This document shows, one piece after another, positions 16,824-24,852 of a stretch of 64,000 bases of DNA. The notes beneath the pieces are model-generated. The model searched no databases and had not been told where the DNA came from. It saw only the letters and a program-made list of their open reading frames with translations. The translations under genes and the position numbers were made by a program. The DNA is from Streptomyces sp. NRRL WC-3626 (lineage in GTDB: Bacteria > Actinomycetota > Actinomycetes > Streptomycetales > Streptomycetaceae), in assembly GCF_000718785.1 (NCBI RefSeq), contig NZ_JOCA01000007.1:181928-245927 (forward strand), written 5' to 3'. Each line of letters opens with the position of its first letter. The first letter of the stretch is position 1.

Positions 16824-18188
16824 ATGCCCCGCCCCCTGCGGGTAGCCATCGTCGGATCCGGCCCCGCCGGGATCTACGCCGCCGACGCCCTGCTCAAGTC
16901 CAGCGTGGCCGCCGAACCCGGCGTGTCCATCGACATCTTCGAGCGCATGCCGGCGCCGTTCGGACTGATCCGCTACGGTGTCGCCCCCGACCACCCGCGG
17001 ATCAAGGGCATCATCACCGCCCTGCACCAGGTGCTCGACAAGCCGCAGATCCGGCTGTTCGGCAATGTGGACTACGGCACCGATGTCCACCTGGACGATC
17101 TGCGCGCCTTCTACGACGGTGTGATCTTCGCCACCGGCGCCACCGCGGACCGCGCGCTCTCGATCCCGGGCATCGACCTGGACGGTTCCTACGGCGCCGC
17201 GGACTTCGTCTCCTGGTACGACGGCCACCCGGACGTGCCGCGCACCTGGCCCCTGGAGGCCGAGAAGGTCGCCGTGCTGGGCGTCGGCAACGTCGCGCTC
17301 GACGTGGCCCGTGTGCTGGCCAAGACGGCCGACGAACTGCTGCCGACCGAGATCCCGGCGAACGTGTACGAGGGCCTGAAGGCCAACAAGGCGCTGGAGA
17401 TCCATGTCTTCGGCCGCCGCGGCCCGGCGCAGGCGAAGTTCAGCCCGATGGAACTGCGGGAGCTGGACCACTCCCCCAACATCGAGGTCATCGTCGACCC
17501 CGAGGACATCGACTACGACGACGGCTCCATCGCGACCCGGCGCGGCAACAAGCAGGCCGACATGGTCGCCAAGACCCTGGAGAACTGGGCGATCCGCGAC
17601 GCCGGCGACCGTCCGCACAAGCTGTTCCTGCACTTCTTCGAGTCGCCGACGGAGATCCTCGGCGAGGACGGCAGGGTCGTCGGCCTGCGCACCGAGCGCA
17701 CCGAACTCGACGGCACCGGCAATGTGAAGGGCACCGGCGAGTTCAAGGACTGGGACGTCAGCGCGGTCTACCGGGCCGTGGGCTATCTGTCCGACAAGCT
17801 GCCCAAGCTGCCCTGGGACCTCGACTCGGGCACGGTCCCGGACCGGGGCGGGCGCGTCCTCCAGGAGTCCGGTGAGCACCTGGAGTCCACGTACGTCACC
17901 GGCTGGATCCGGCGCGGTCCGGTGGGCCTGATCGGCCACACCAAGGGCGACGCCAACGAGACGGTGGCGAACCTGCTGGAGGACTACGCGGCGGGCCGGC
18001 TCGCCGCTCCCGGCGCCCCCGCCCCGGAGGCCGTCGACGCGTTCCTCGCCGAGCGCGGCATCCGCTTCACCACCTGGGACGGCTGGTACCGCCTGGACGC
18101 CGCGGAGAAGGCGCTGGGCGAAGCGCAGGGCCGCGAGCGTGTGAAGCTCGTCGAACGTGAGGACATGCTCCGCGAGAGCGGCGCCTGA
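16824..18188 (+). CDS. fprA: Ferredoxin/NADP reductase, FprA type
   Basis: 454 residues from ATG at 16824, with AAGGGAA upstream. The N-terminal FAD site VGSGPAGIYAADAL, the segment ERMPAPFGLIRYGVAPDHP and the NADP site GVGNVALDVARVLAK, followed by HVFGRRGPAQAKFSP, define the adrenodoxin-reductase-like FprA family. The C-terminal GWIRRGPVGLIGHTKGDANE is also diagnostic. It moves electrons between NADPH and ferredoxin, supplying cytochromes P450 or iron-sulfur enzymes. It has its own ~134-base leader with palindromes and ends at a strong terminator shared with the GH65 gene. Confidence 0.93.
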   Translation: MPRPLRVAIVGSGPAGIYAADALLKSSVAAEPGVSIDIFERMPAPFGLIRYGVAPDHPRIKGIITALHQVLDKPQIRLFGNVDYGTDVHLDDLRAFYDGVIFATGATADRALSIPGIDLDGSYGAADFVSWYDGHPDVPRTWPLEAEKVAVLGVGNVALDVARVLAKTADELLPTEIPANVYEGLKANKALEIHVFGRRGPAQAKFSPMELRELDHSPNIEVIVDPEDIDYDDGSIATRRGNKQADMVAKTLENWAIRDAGDRPHKLFLHFFESPTEILGEDGRVVGLRTERTELDGTGNVKGTGEFKDWDVSAVYRAVGYLSDKLPKLPWDLDSGTVPDRGGRVLQESGEHLESTYVTGWIRRGPVGLIGHTKGDANETVANLLEDYAAGRLAAPGAPAPEAVDAFLAERGIRFTTWDGWYRLDAAEKALGEAQGRERVKLVEREDMLRESGA

Positions 18189-18211
18189 CCCGCCGAAGGG
18201 CCCGGTTCCGA

Positions 18212-18247
18212 GCGCCCGTCCGGTCCGTACGCGGACCGGACGGGCGC
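18212..18247. terminator. Bidirectional terminator between fprA and GH65 gene
   Basis: A perfect 16-bp stem (GCGCCCGTCCGGTCCG at 18212-18227 with its complement at 18232-18247) with a TACG loop lies midway between the two convergent stops (18188 and 18289). Confidence 0.85.
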
Positions 18248-18288
18248 CCGGGCGTCCACGGCGGGTCCGCCCGCGGGCCGGCCGGCGG

Positions 18289-20658
18289 TCAGTCCGGGAG
18301 GGTCAGGCGGTCCGTCTCGCCCGGGCGGAGACGGACCGTGCGGTCCGGGAGGTGGACCTCGATCGGGGTGCGGCCGGAGGCCGGTACGGCGACCTCCAGC
18401 AGGTCGTGCTCCAGCCGGAGCCGGACGCCCCAGTGTCCGTGGTAGCGCAGGGTGAAGCCGTAGGAGGAGAGTTCGGGCAGGGGGACGGGGTCGAGCCACA
18501 GGGCCCCGCCTCGGGTCTCCAGGCCGGTCAGCCCGCGCTGGACGAGGTCGAGTGTGCCGGCCATGGCGCCGAGGTGGATGCCCTCCCCGGTGGTACCGCC
18601 CTGGATGTCGGCGATGTCCGCCTGGAGGGCCTCCTGGCAGAACTTCCAGGCGTCCGCCCGCCGGGCCCGGGCCAGCACCCAGCCGTGGACCAGACCGCTG
18701 AGGGTGGAGCCGTGGCTGGTGCGGTGCAGATAGTGGTCGACGGTGCGCCGCCAGGTCCGTTCGTCCAGGCTCACCCCCAGTCTGCGGAAGACGGACTGGA
18801 GTTCGGCGGGCGAGAAGAGGTAGCCCAGCATCAGGACGTCCGCCTGCTTGGACGCCTGGTAGTGGTTGACGGTGTCGCCCTCGGCCTCCAGCAGCCGGTC
18901 CAGGCGCCGGATGTCTCCGTACCGGTGCCGGTAGCCCCGCCAGTCCAGCTCGGCGAGTTCGCCGTAGCCCTCGAACTGGCTGATGACACCGTGGTGGAAG
19001 GGGACGTACAGGGTGCGTGAGACCTCCTCCCACCGCTCGAGTTCCGCCGCGTCCAGTCCCGTCCGCTCGGCGAGTTCACGGCGGCGCGGCTCGGGAAGAG
19101 CGCGCAGTACGTCCAGGGTGCGGGCGAGCACCCAGGCGGCCGTGACGTTGGTGTACGCGTTGTCGTCGAGGCCCGGCTCGGCGGCGTCCGGGTAGGCGTC
19201 GTGGTACTCGTCGGGACCGACCACGCCCTTGACGCGGTACCGGCCCAGATGGTCGTCGTAGGCGGCCGTGTCCGCCCAGAAGCGGGAGATCTGCAGCAGC
19301 GTCTCGGCGCCCTTGGTCTGCAGGAACTCCTGGTCGCCGGTGGCCTCGCAGTACTGCCACACGTTGTACGCGATCGCCGATCCGACGTGGTGCTGGAGAC
19401 GGGAGTGGTCGGGCAGCCAGCGGCCGGAGCGGGGGTTGAGGTGCAGCTGCTGGGTCTCCTCCCGGCCGTCGCTGCCGCTCTGCCACGGATACATCGCGCC
19501 CCGGTGCCCGGCGTCCCGGGCGGCGGTGCAGGCGCGCTCCAGACGGCGGTGACGGTGGTGCAGCAGCGCGCGGGACACCTCGGGGAAGTGCAGGTTGAGG
19601 TACGGCAGGACGAACAGCTCGTCCCAGAAGACATGGCCCCGGTACGCCTCGCCGTGCAGCCCCCTGGCCGGCACCCCGACGTCCAGGTCGGCGGTGTGCG
19701 GGGAGAGGGTCTGCAGGACGTGGAAGAGGTGCAGCCGCAGGATGCGGCCCGCCTCACCCGGAACGTCCAGCTCGGCCCGGCGCCACAGCTGCTCCCAGGC
19801 CGTCAGATGCGGCGGCAGCAGCTCGTCGAAGCCGCCCGCCCGGGTCACCCGGTCCACGGCGGCGTGCAGCGGGTCGCTGATCGCGGGGTCGCGGGAGGTG
19901 TGCAGGGCGACGATCTTGTCGACGGTGACCGTCTCCCCGGCGGCGAGCTCCAGGCGGGTGGTCTGCAGGGCGCGCGGGCGGTCGTGCCGGTTGACGACGG
20001 GCGCGGGCGAGGTCAGCCGGGCGGCGAGCGCGATCCGGATGTCCGAGGTGCGGGTGCGGCAGCGCAGCCACACGGTGTCCGCGGCGGTCGTCCCGGTGAG
20101 CACATGGGTGAGGTGACGGCCGTCCAGGTCCCGGTAGCGCGGCACACCGGTGTTGGTGACGTCGCCGTCGAGCGCGGCCTCGGTCTCGAGCGGGCCGGAG
20201 AAGCCTTCGGCGGTGAACTCGGTGCGCAGGCCCGCCAGATGAGGGGCGGCCATGTGCACGAACCGGTGCTGGCGCACCAGCAGCGTCCGTCCCGCGCCGA
20301 GGCCGAACCGGGTCCGGCGCTCCAGCAGCCCGGACGACAGATGCAGCGTCTCGCCGTGGTCGAGCACGGCCGCGGTGTCGGGGGTGAGCCAGGGCTCGCC
20401 GGGGAGCCGGAAGCGCAGCGGCAGCCAGTTGGGCAGGTTGACCATGTCCTCGTTCTCGACATGCCGTCCGGCGACCTCGGAGACCAGCCGGTTGTAGATA
20501 CCGGCGGCGTACGTGCCGGGATAGTGCACCTCGTCGGCGGAGCACTCCGGCAGCGCCCCGCGGGTGGCGAAGTATCCGTTGCCGAGGGTGCACAGTGACT
20601 CCCTCAGCCGCGCCCCGTCGGGGTCGTACCCCTCGTTCTCCCAGGTCCAGCCCGTCAC
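18289..20658 (-). CDS. Glycoside hydrolase family 65 (maltose/trehalose-type phosphorylase or hydrolase)
   Basis: 789 residues from GTG at 20658 with GGGAGGAG seven bases upstream. It has the N-terminal super-sandwich domain (TLGNGYFATRGALPECSADE), the (alpha/alpha)6 barrel with GHVFWDELFVLPYLNL and the catalytic motif VVGPDEYH, whose Glu is residue 484, the position of the acid catalyst in family 65. ASKQADVLMLGYLF is the conserved region at the phosphate site. The family acts on maltose, trehalose, kojibiose or nigerose; the exact substrate cannot be read. No phosphomutase is adjacent, unlike the second GH65 gene here. Confidence 0.88.
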   Translation of the reverse strand: MTGWTWENEGYDPDGARLRESLCTLGNGYFATRGALPECSADEVHYPGTYAAGIYNRLVSEVAGRHVENEDMVNLPNWLPLRFRLPGEPWLTPDTAAVLDHGETLHLSSGLLERRTRFGLGAGRTLLVRQHRFVHMAAPHLAGLRTEFTAEGFSGPLETEAALDGDVTNTGVPRYRDLDGRHLTHVLTGTTAADTVWLRCRTRTSDIRIALAARLTSPAPVVNRHDRPRALQTTRLELAAGETVTVDKIVALHTSRDPAISDPLHAAVDRVTRAGGFDELLPPHLTAWEQLWRRAELDVPGEAGRILRLHLFHVLQTLSPHTADLDVGVPARGLHGEAYRGHVFWDELFVLPYLNLHFPEVSRALLHHRHRRLERACTAARDAGHRGAMYPWQSGSDGREETQQLHLNPRSGRWLPDHSRLQHHVGSAIAYNVWQYCEATGDQEFLQTKGAETLLQISRFWADTAAYDDHLGRYRVKGVVGPDEYHDAYPDAAEPGLDDNAYTNVTAAWVLARTLDVLRALPEPRRRELAERTGLDAAELERWEEVSRTLYVPFHHGVISQFEGYGELAELDWRGYRHRYGDIRRLDRLLEAEGDTVNHYQASKQADVLMLGYLFSPAELQSVFRRLGVSLDERTWRRTVDHYLHRTSHGSTLSGLVHGWVLARARRADAWKFCQEALQADIADIQGGTTGEGIHLGAMAGTLDLVQRGLTGLETRGGALWLDPVPLPELSSYGFTLRYHGHWGVRLRLEHDLLEVAVPASGRTPIEVHLPDRTVRLRPGETDRLTLPD

Positions 20659-20743
20659 TGCGCCGCTCCTCCCGCCGACGGCAGGCGGTCGACCACCGGA
20701 GTACCCCTGGCGGGTGCCCCGCACACACGCCCCGGCCGCCGGC

Positions 20744-20775
20744 GGGCCCTTCGCACCCGGGGGCGCGAAGGGCCC
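20744..20775 (-). terminator. Terminator of the roadblock operon
   Basis: GGGCCCTTCGC (20744-20754) and GCGAAGGGCCC (20765-20775) form a perfect 11-bp stem, ending 11 bases beyond the stop of the last roadblock gene (20786). Confidence 0.8.
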
Positions 20776-20785
20776 GGGCACCGGG

Positions 20786-21160
20786 TCAGACCTCGAGGTC
20801 GGCTTCGATACGGCGCAGCTGGTGCCGCGCCATCGCCAGGTTGGCCCGGGTGCTGTCGAGCACCAGATACAGGAAGAGGCCGTTCCCGCCCCGTCCCTTG
20901 AGCAGGCGGACGAGGTGGTACTGGCTGCTCAGGGTGATCAGGATGTCCTCGATCTCGTCGTTCAGCCCCAGGTGCTCCATGGTGCGCAGCTTGGACCGTA
21001 CGACGTCGGTGTTGCCGGCGGCGGCGATCTCGAGGTTGAAGTCCTTGCCGCCGCCCAGCGTGCCGAGGGCCATGCCGCTGGTGTAGTCGACGAGTGCGGC
21101 CGCCGTCGCGCCGTCGATGGAGCTGAGGCATTCCTTGAGCGCGGTCTCGGTGTTGGCCAT
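20786..21160 (-). CDS. Roadblock/LC7 domain protein (124 residues)
   Basis: The whole protein is a roadblock/LC7 domain: a start MANTETALKECLSSIDGATA, the strand ALVDYTSGMALG, a central helix and the LITLSSQYHLVRLL ... GLFLYLVLD strands. Roadblock domains dimerise and bind small GTPases; in Streptomyces conservons they partner a CvnD-type GTPase. Here no GTPase lies nearby. It is the last of four genes on the minus strand, each separated by short gaps. Confidence 0.85.
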   Translation of the reverse strand: MANTETALKECLSSIDGATAAALVDYTSGMALGTLGGGKDFNLEIAAAGNTDVVRSKLRTMEHLGLNDEIEDILITLSSQYHLVRLLKGRGGNGLFLYLVLDSTRANLAMARHQLRRIEADLEV

Positions 21161-21247
21161 GGGTGGGTGTCCCTTCTGTCGTGATGGGTGATCCGGGCCG
21201 GCCGCCGGGTCCTGCGAGGGCGTCCGGCCGTGGGAGAGAAGCAGGCG

Positions 21248-21769
21248 TCAGCCGCCGGGCTGGGGCCGGGGCCGGTGTGCGGGCCGCTGCGGGGTCCGCA
21301 CCGGGAGGGTGCCGATGGGCCGGGCCGGGATCTCCCCCGGCTCGGGGGTCTGCTCGCGGAGCGCGAGCCGGTCGGCGTGCCGCCCGCCGCCCGGGCCGCT
21401 GTGGGTGTCCACCAGCTCCGCGATCCGGGCGCCGCTGCGCCGTCCCTCCAGATGCAGCCGGCCCACGTTGACCCTGTCGTCGGCGAGGAGGGTGAGAACG
21501 GCCGTGGTGCCGGCCGCGTAGGTCGCGATATAGCCCTTGCCGCCCCGCACCAGCAGTTCGCGGAAGTCGCCGCGGGCGGCGGCGTCCGTCATCCGGTGGG
21601 CGACCCCGAGCGCGGCGGCGGTGAGCGCGGCCAGCCCCTCCGGTTCGGCGTCGGGGACGTCGTGGGCGAGGACGAGTCCGTCGACGGTGGCGGCGAGGGA
21701 GCCCGTCAGTTTGGGTATCCGGGTACGGAGCCGACGCAGTTCGTCCAGCACGTCGGTCTCGACGGCCAT
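21248..21769 (-). CDS. Roadblock/LC7 domain protein with extended C-terminus (173 residues)
   Basis: ATG at 21769 has GGAGA six bases upstream; the longer frame overlaps the next gene. Residues 1-120 form a roadblock domain (LAATVDGLVLAHDVPDAEPE, RGGKGYIATYAAGTTAVLTL). The last ~50 residues are Pro/Arg-rich (GEIPARPIGTLPVRTPQRPA) and probably disordered. It is the third gene of the four-gene operon, 38 bases after the DUF4388 gene stop. Confidence 0.82.
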   Translation of the reverse strand: MAVETDVLDELRRLRTRIPKLTGSLAATVDGLVLAHDVPDAEPEGLAALTAAALGVAHRMTDAAARGDFRELLVRGGKGYIATYAAGTTAVLTLLADDRVNVGRLHLEGRRSGARIAELVDTHSGPGGGRHADRLALREQTPEPGEIPARPIGTLPVRTPQRPAHRPRPQPGG

Positions 21770-21807
21770 GAGCAGTCTCCTTTCGGCACGCTGCCGGCGC
21801 GCGCGGA

Positions 21808-22584
21808 TCACAGGGCCTCCAAGGCGTCCAGGAGCCGTCTCAGCAGGGCTGTGTCGGGCTCGTCCCACGCCGCGCCGCCCGTGTCGGGGACGGCGTGGAC
21901 GGGCGTGGCGGGCGGGGGCGGCGCGGGGGTGACCAGTCCGCCGGCAGCCAGGCGGCGCAGTTCGACGAGGGTGTGGAAGGTGCGGTGGGCGAGGGCGGAG
22001 GCGATCTGTGCGGCGGTGCGGGCGCCGTCGACCTGGGCGAGGGTGCGGGCGCGGCGGGGCGGCAGTTCGGCGGGGCCGGTGCCGGGCACGCGGGTGAGCG
22101 GGGCGGTGTCGACGGACGGGTCGGGCCAGATGCGGTGCAGCAGGTCGCGGCGGCGCCGTGACTCGCCGAGGACGGTCGACACCGGTACGGGGCGGACCGC
22201 GCCGAGCCAGTGCGCGACCCCGGGGCGGAAGCGGAGCGTGGCGCCGTCGTGGACGAGCGCGAAGTACGCGGCGTCGAACAGGGCGCCCAGATGGCACAGT
22301 TCCAGCGCGCCCGTGGTGAGGCGGCCGCTGTCCACCAGCCGGCGGCCGACGCCGTGCGCGGCCCCCGCCTGTTCGACCGCGTCCCACCAGCCGGCCGGGG
22401 CGACGGCGCCGCTGCGGGTGAGCAGGTCTCCGAGGTCGGGGCTGTACGCGGACTCCACGTGGACGACGCGTCCGGCCGAGAGGTAGAAGATCCCGGACTC
22501 CGTGGAGAGCGCTCCGGTGGCGTGGTCGGCCGCGAGGGTGCCGAGCAGTTCCGGCGCGGTTCCGTCGGTGCACGCCGTGGTCAT
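21808..22584 (-). CDS. DUF4388 (PATAN-like) protein
   Basis: 258 residues from ATG at 22584, which overlaps the preceding roadblock stop (ATGA). The N-terminal LLGTLAADHATGALSTESGI, FYLSAGRVVHVESAYSPDLG and DLLTRSG pattern matches DUF4388/PATAN domains, known from response-regulator partners in bacterial signalling. After a middle helical part the region RTLAQVDGARTAAQIASALA, followed by ELRRLAAGGLV, resembles a winged helix. The tail is Pro-rich. It is sandwiched between roadblock genes, suggesting a complex with them. Confidence 0.72.
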   Translation of the reverse strand: MTTACTDGTAPELLGTLAADHATGALSTESGIFYLSAGRVVHVESAYSPDLGDLLTRSGAVAPAGWWDAVEQAGAAHGVGRRLVDSGRLTTGALELCHLGALFDAAYFALVHDGATLRFRPGVAHWLGAVRPVPVSTVLGESRRRRDLLHRIWPDPSVDTAPLTRVPGTGPAELPPRRARTLAQVDGARTAAQIASALAHRTFHTLVELRRLAAGGLVTPAPPPPATPVHAVPDTGGAAWDEPDTALLRRLLDALEAL

Positions 22585-22982
22585 CCGAGCACCAGCCGGT
22601 CCGCCATCTCGGCCAGCCGGATCCGGGCGAGGGCGAGGTTGCCCGCTTCGCGGTCGAGCCAGAGGTACAGGAACACGGTGCTGTCGAACGTGGTGATGAC
22701 GAAGCGGATCAGGTGGTAGGCGTCGGCGGTGGTGAGGATCAGGTCGTCGACGGGTGGTTCCTTGCCGGTTCTCGGGTGGCCGCCGTCGGCGGGGGCGAGC
22801 GTGCCGCTCTCCATCGCCAGACGGGCGAGTTCGGCGGTCTCCGCGGCGGTGGCCTCCGCGTCCTCGCCCGGGGCCTCGCCCACCGCTCCCAGGGCGAGTC
22901 CGCTGATCCAGTCGACGACCAGGGCGCCGCGGGCACCCGGCAGTCGCATGGCTTCCAGCAGACTCTCGTCGATTCCGGGCAC
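22581..22982 (-). CDS. Roadblock/LC7-like protein (133 residues), first gene of the operon
   Basis: GTG at 22982 was preferred over GTG at 23003 because AGAAGGGGGA precedes it. It has the roadblock order GARGALVVDWISGLALGAVG ... DDLILTTADAYHLIRFV ... TVFLYLWLDREAGNLALARI. An acidic insert lies at residues ~42-60 (GEAPGEDAEATAAETAELA). Its stop overlaps the DUF4388 start, so these two are translationally coupled. Its GTPase partner, if any, is elsewhere in the genome. Confidence 0.75.
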   Translation of the reverse strand: MPGIDESLLEAMRLPGARGALVVDWISGLALGAVGEAPGEDAEATAAETAELARLAMESGTLAPADGGHPRTGKEPPVDDLILTTADAYHLIRFVITTFDSTVFLYLWLDREAGNLALARIRLAEMADRLVLG

Positions 22983-23487
22983 GCCGGATCCCCCTTCTCG
23001 CACGGCTGTACCGCGAACGTGACGTCGACGCTACGGTGTGTGCACGGGCGAGGTGAGGGGTTTGGCGTTTTCCGGGGGAATATGCGACGTGGGCCGTGCG
23101 GCGCTGGTAGGGTCCGGGCCTTTGTCCGGTGTGAAGGGGCTCCGTCCCTCCCGGCCCGCGGTCGGCGGCCCCTGCCCACCCCACCACCCGACTCGGTGGC
23201 TCGAGAAGGGGCCGGGGGTGCGGGTGAGCGTTCGGGACGGGTGCGGGTGCGTGCCCGCCCGGCCCGGGGCGGGCGGGGGCGGCCCCGGTGCGGATGGTGG
23301 GTCTCCCCCGCCCGCCGGGGACATTGTGGTGGGCGTGGGCGGGTGGGACCACGTGTGGAGGGCGGTCGGCTTGTGTGCGGTGCGCACACCCCGTGTGCGA
23401 CACGCCGTCGGTGGAGCCCGGGATCACCCCGTCGGGCGACGGCGGCGATACTGGCAGGAGCACGCGCCCCCGTTCACGACTGGACCC
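22983..23487. other. 505-base divergent intergenic region
   Basis: It separates the roadblock operon (minus) from the gene at 23488 (plus). I see no convincing gene in it. It contains GTGTGC-GGTGC-GCACAC, an inverted repeat at 23373-23389, and a GTGTGCGACAC variant just after, a possible operator. The stretch 23060-23085 is locally AT-richer (GTTTTCC ... GAATATG), the best place for promoter elements. None can be called firmly. Confidence 0.4.
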
Positions 23488-24627
23488 ATGTCGACCACCC
23501 GTTCAAGCCGCCCCACCGTCCCGCCCACCGTCCGGCTGGCCCGCGGTCGCCACACCGGCAGAGCCGACGCCGCGCTCCGGCACACCCTGCACTGGCTCAA
23601 GGCCGGCCAGGACATCGACGACTTCCTGGAACTCCCCGCCCCCGAGACGGAACCCGACCTGGTGTTCGAGGCCCGCAGCCGGGTCGGCGACGGGGTCACC
23701 GTGCGCGCCCGGCTGAGCCTCGCGCCGGGCACGGACGCGGGCCGGGACTGGATCCTGGTCGCCGAGGCGGAGCAGCCCTGGGACCCTTCCTGGCCGTCCC
23801 CGGCCGCCATGTTCTGGCCGGCGGAACCGGCGCCGGACGCCGAGTGGAACACCGACCCGGTGACGGGAGTACGGCCGGGCGCCGCCAACCCGCTGCCCGA
23901 GGACGACAAGGCCGTACGGCGGCTGCTGCGGGACTGCGCGCGCGACGCGTGGCACATCCATGTCGTCGTCCATGAGGCGATGACGCCGGACGAGCGCGGC
24001 CGGCTGCCGCTGACGCGCTGGCTGCCGCCGGGGCTGCGGGACCGTGTCGTGGAGCACCGGGCCGCGCCCCAGCAGTCGCGCGTGGCGAACTGGGCGCTGC
24101 GGGAGTTCGGTGTGGAGGTTCCGCGCGGGGGTGCGGTGGTGCTGCCGGGCGCTCCGGCTCCCGAGGGGTACGAGGCCGACGCCTTCGCCGTACGCGCGGT
24201 GTATCTGGACGGGACGGAGCCCGTTGAACTCGTGGACGCGGTGGTTCGGTACGACGCGTTGCCGCGTGCGCTGCCGGAGGGGGCGCAGGCCGCGCTGACC
24301 GCGCTGCGGGAGGAGTGGCGGCTGCTGACTCTGGTTGAGGAGCTCGATCGGGAACGGGCGCTGGTGGCGCGGTATGCGGAGGCGCTGGATGCGATGACCA
24401 AGTCCCGGGACCTGTATCGGGAGGCGGCGGAGCGGGCGCATGAGGCGTTGGCGGTGTTCCGGGAGTCCGCGGGGGCGGGTTCGGGGGAGCCTGCTGTGTC
24501 GGCGGAGGTCTCGACGCCCTCGTCTCCCCTTCAGGGGCTCACCCGTACGTTGGAGTGGCTGAAGGCCGGCAACAGGGGGAGGCGTTCCGCTCCCGAGGAT
24601 CCTGCGCCGGCTGCGCCGGACCAGTAG
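23488..24627 (+). CDS. Hypothetical protein with N- and C-terminal TLxWLKAG motifs (379 residues)
   Basis: ATG at 23488 lacks a strong ribosome site; GGAG lies ~30 bases upstream. Residues ~27-42 read ALRHTLHWLKAGQDIDDFLE; the C-terminus repeats LTRTLEWLKAGNRGRR. Between them is a mixed alpha/beta body rich in Trp and Pro (EAEQPWDPSWPSPAAMFWPA). A long charged helix follows (LREEWRLLTLVEELDRERAL to SRDLYREAAERAHEALAVF), probably a coiled coil. I do not recognise the family. It is divergent from the roadblock/DUF4388 operon. Confidence 0.72.
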   Translation: MSTTRSSRPTVPPTVRLARGRHTGRADAALRHTLHWLKAGQDIDDFLELPAPETEPDLVFEARSRVGDGVTVRARLSLAPGTDAGRDWILVAEAEQPWDPSWPSPAAMFWPAEPAPDAEWNTDPVTGVRPGAANPLPEDDKAVRRLLRDCARDAWHIHVVVHEAMTPDERGRLPLTRWLPPGLRDRVVEHRAAPQQSRVANWALREFGVEVPRGGAVVLPGAPAPEGYEADAFAVRAVYLDGTEPVELVDAVVRYDALPRALPEGAQAALTALREEWRLLTLVEELDRERALVARYAEALDAMTKSRDLYREAAERAHEALAVFRESAGAGSGEPAVSAEVSTPSSPLQGLTRTLEWLKAGNRGRRSAPEDPAPAAPDQ

Positions 24628-24852
24628 CGGGTGCGGCCGCGGCGCGGCGTCCTGCGAGGTGCCCCGGGTGGGGGTGGGGCGGGGGGTGTTCGCGCGGCCC
24701 GGCGCCTGCGGGGTGCCGTCGCGCCCACCCGTGCCGCCCCAGCGGCACGACTGCCCGCGCGGCCGCGGAGGCGCGCGGCTGGCCGCGGAGGGCGGGGGCG
24801 GGCGGCCTCGGTTGGCCGCGGGGGCGGGGGCGCGCGGTTGGGCGGCGTGGTG

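Noticed and set aside
20786..22982. Conservon (cvn) operon
   Set aside because: No CvnA kinase, DUF742 or CvnD GTPase is present; only roadblock and DUF4388 proteins.
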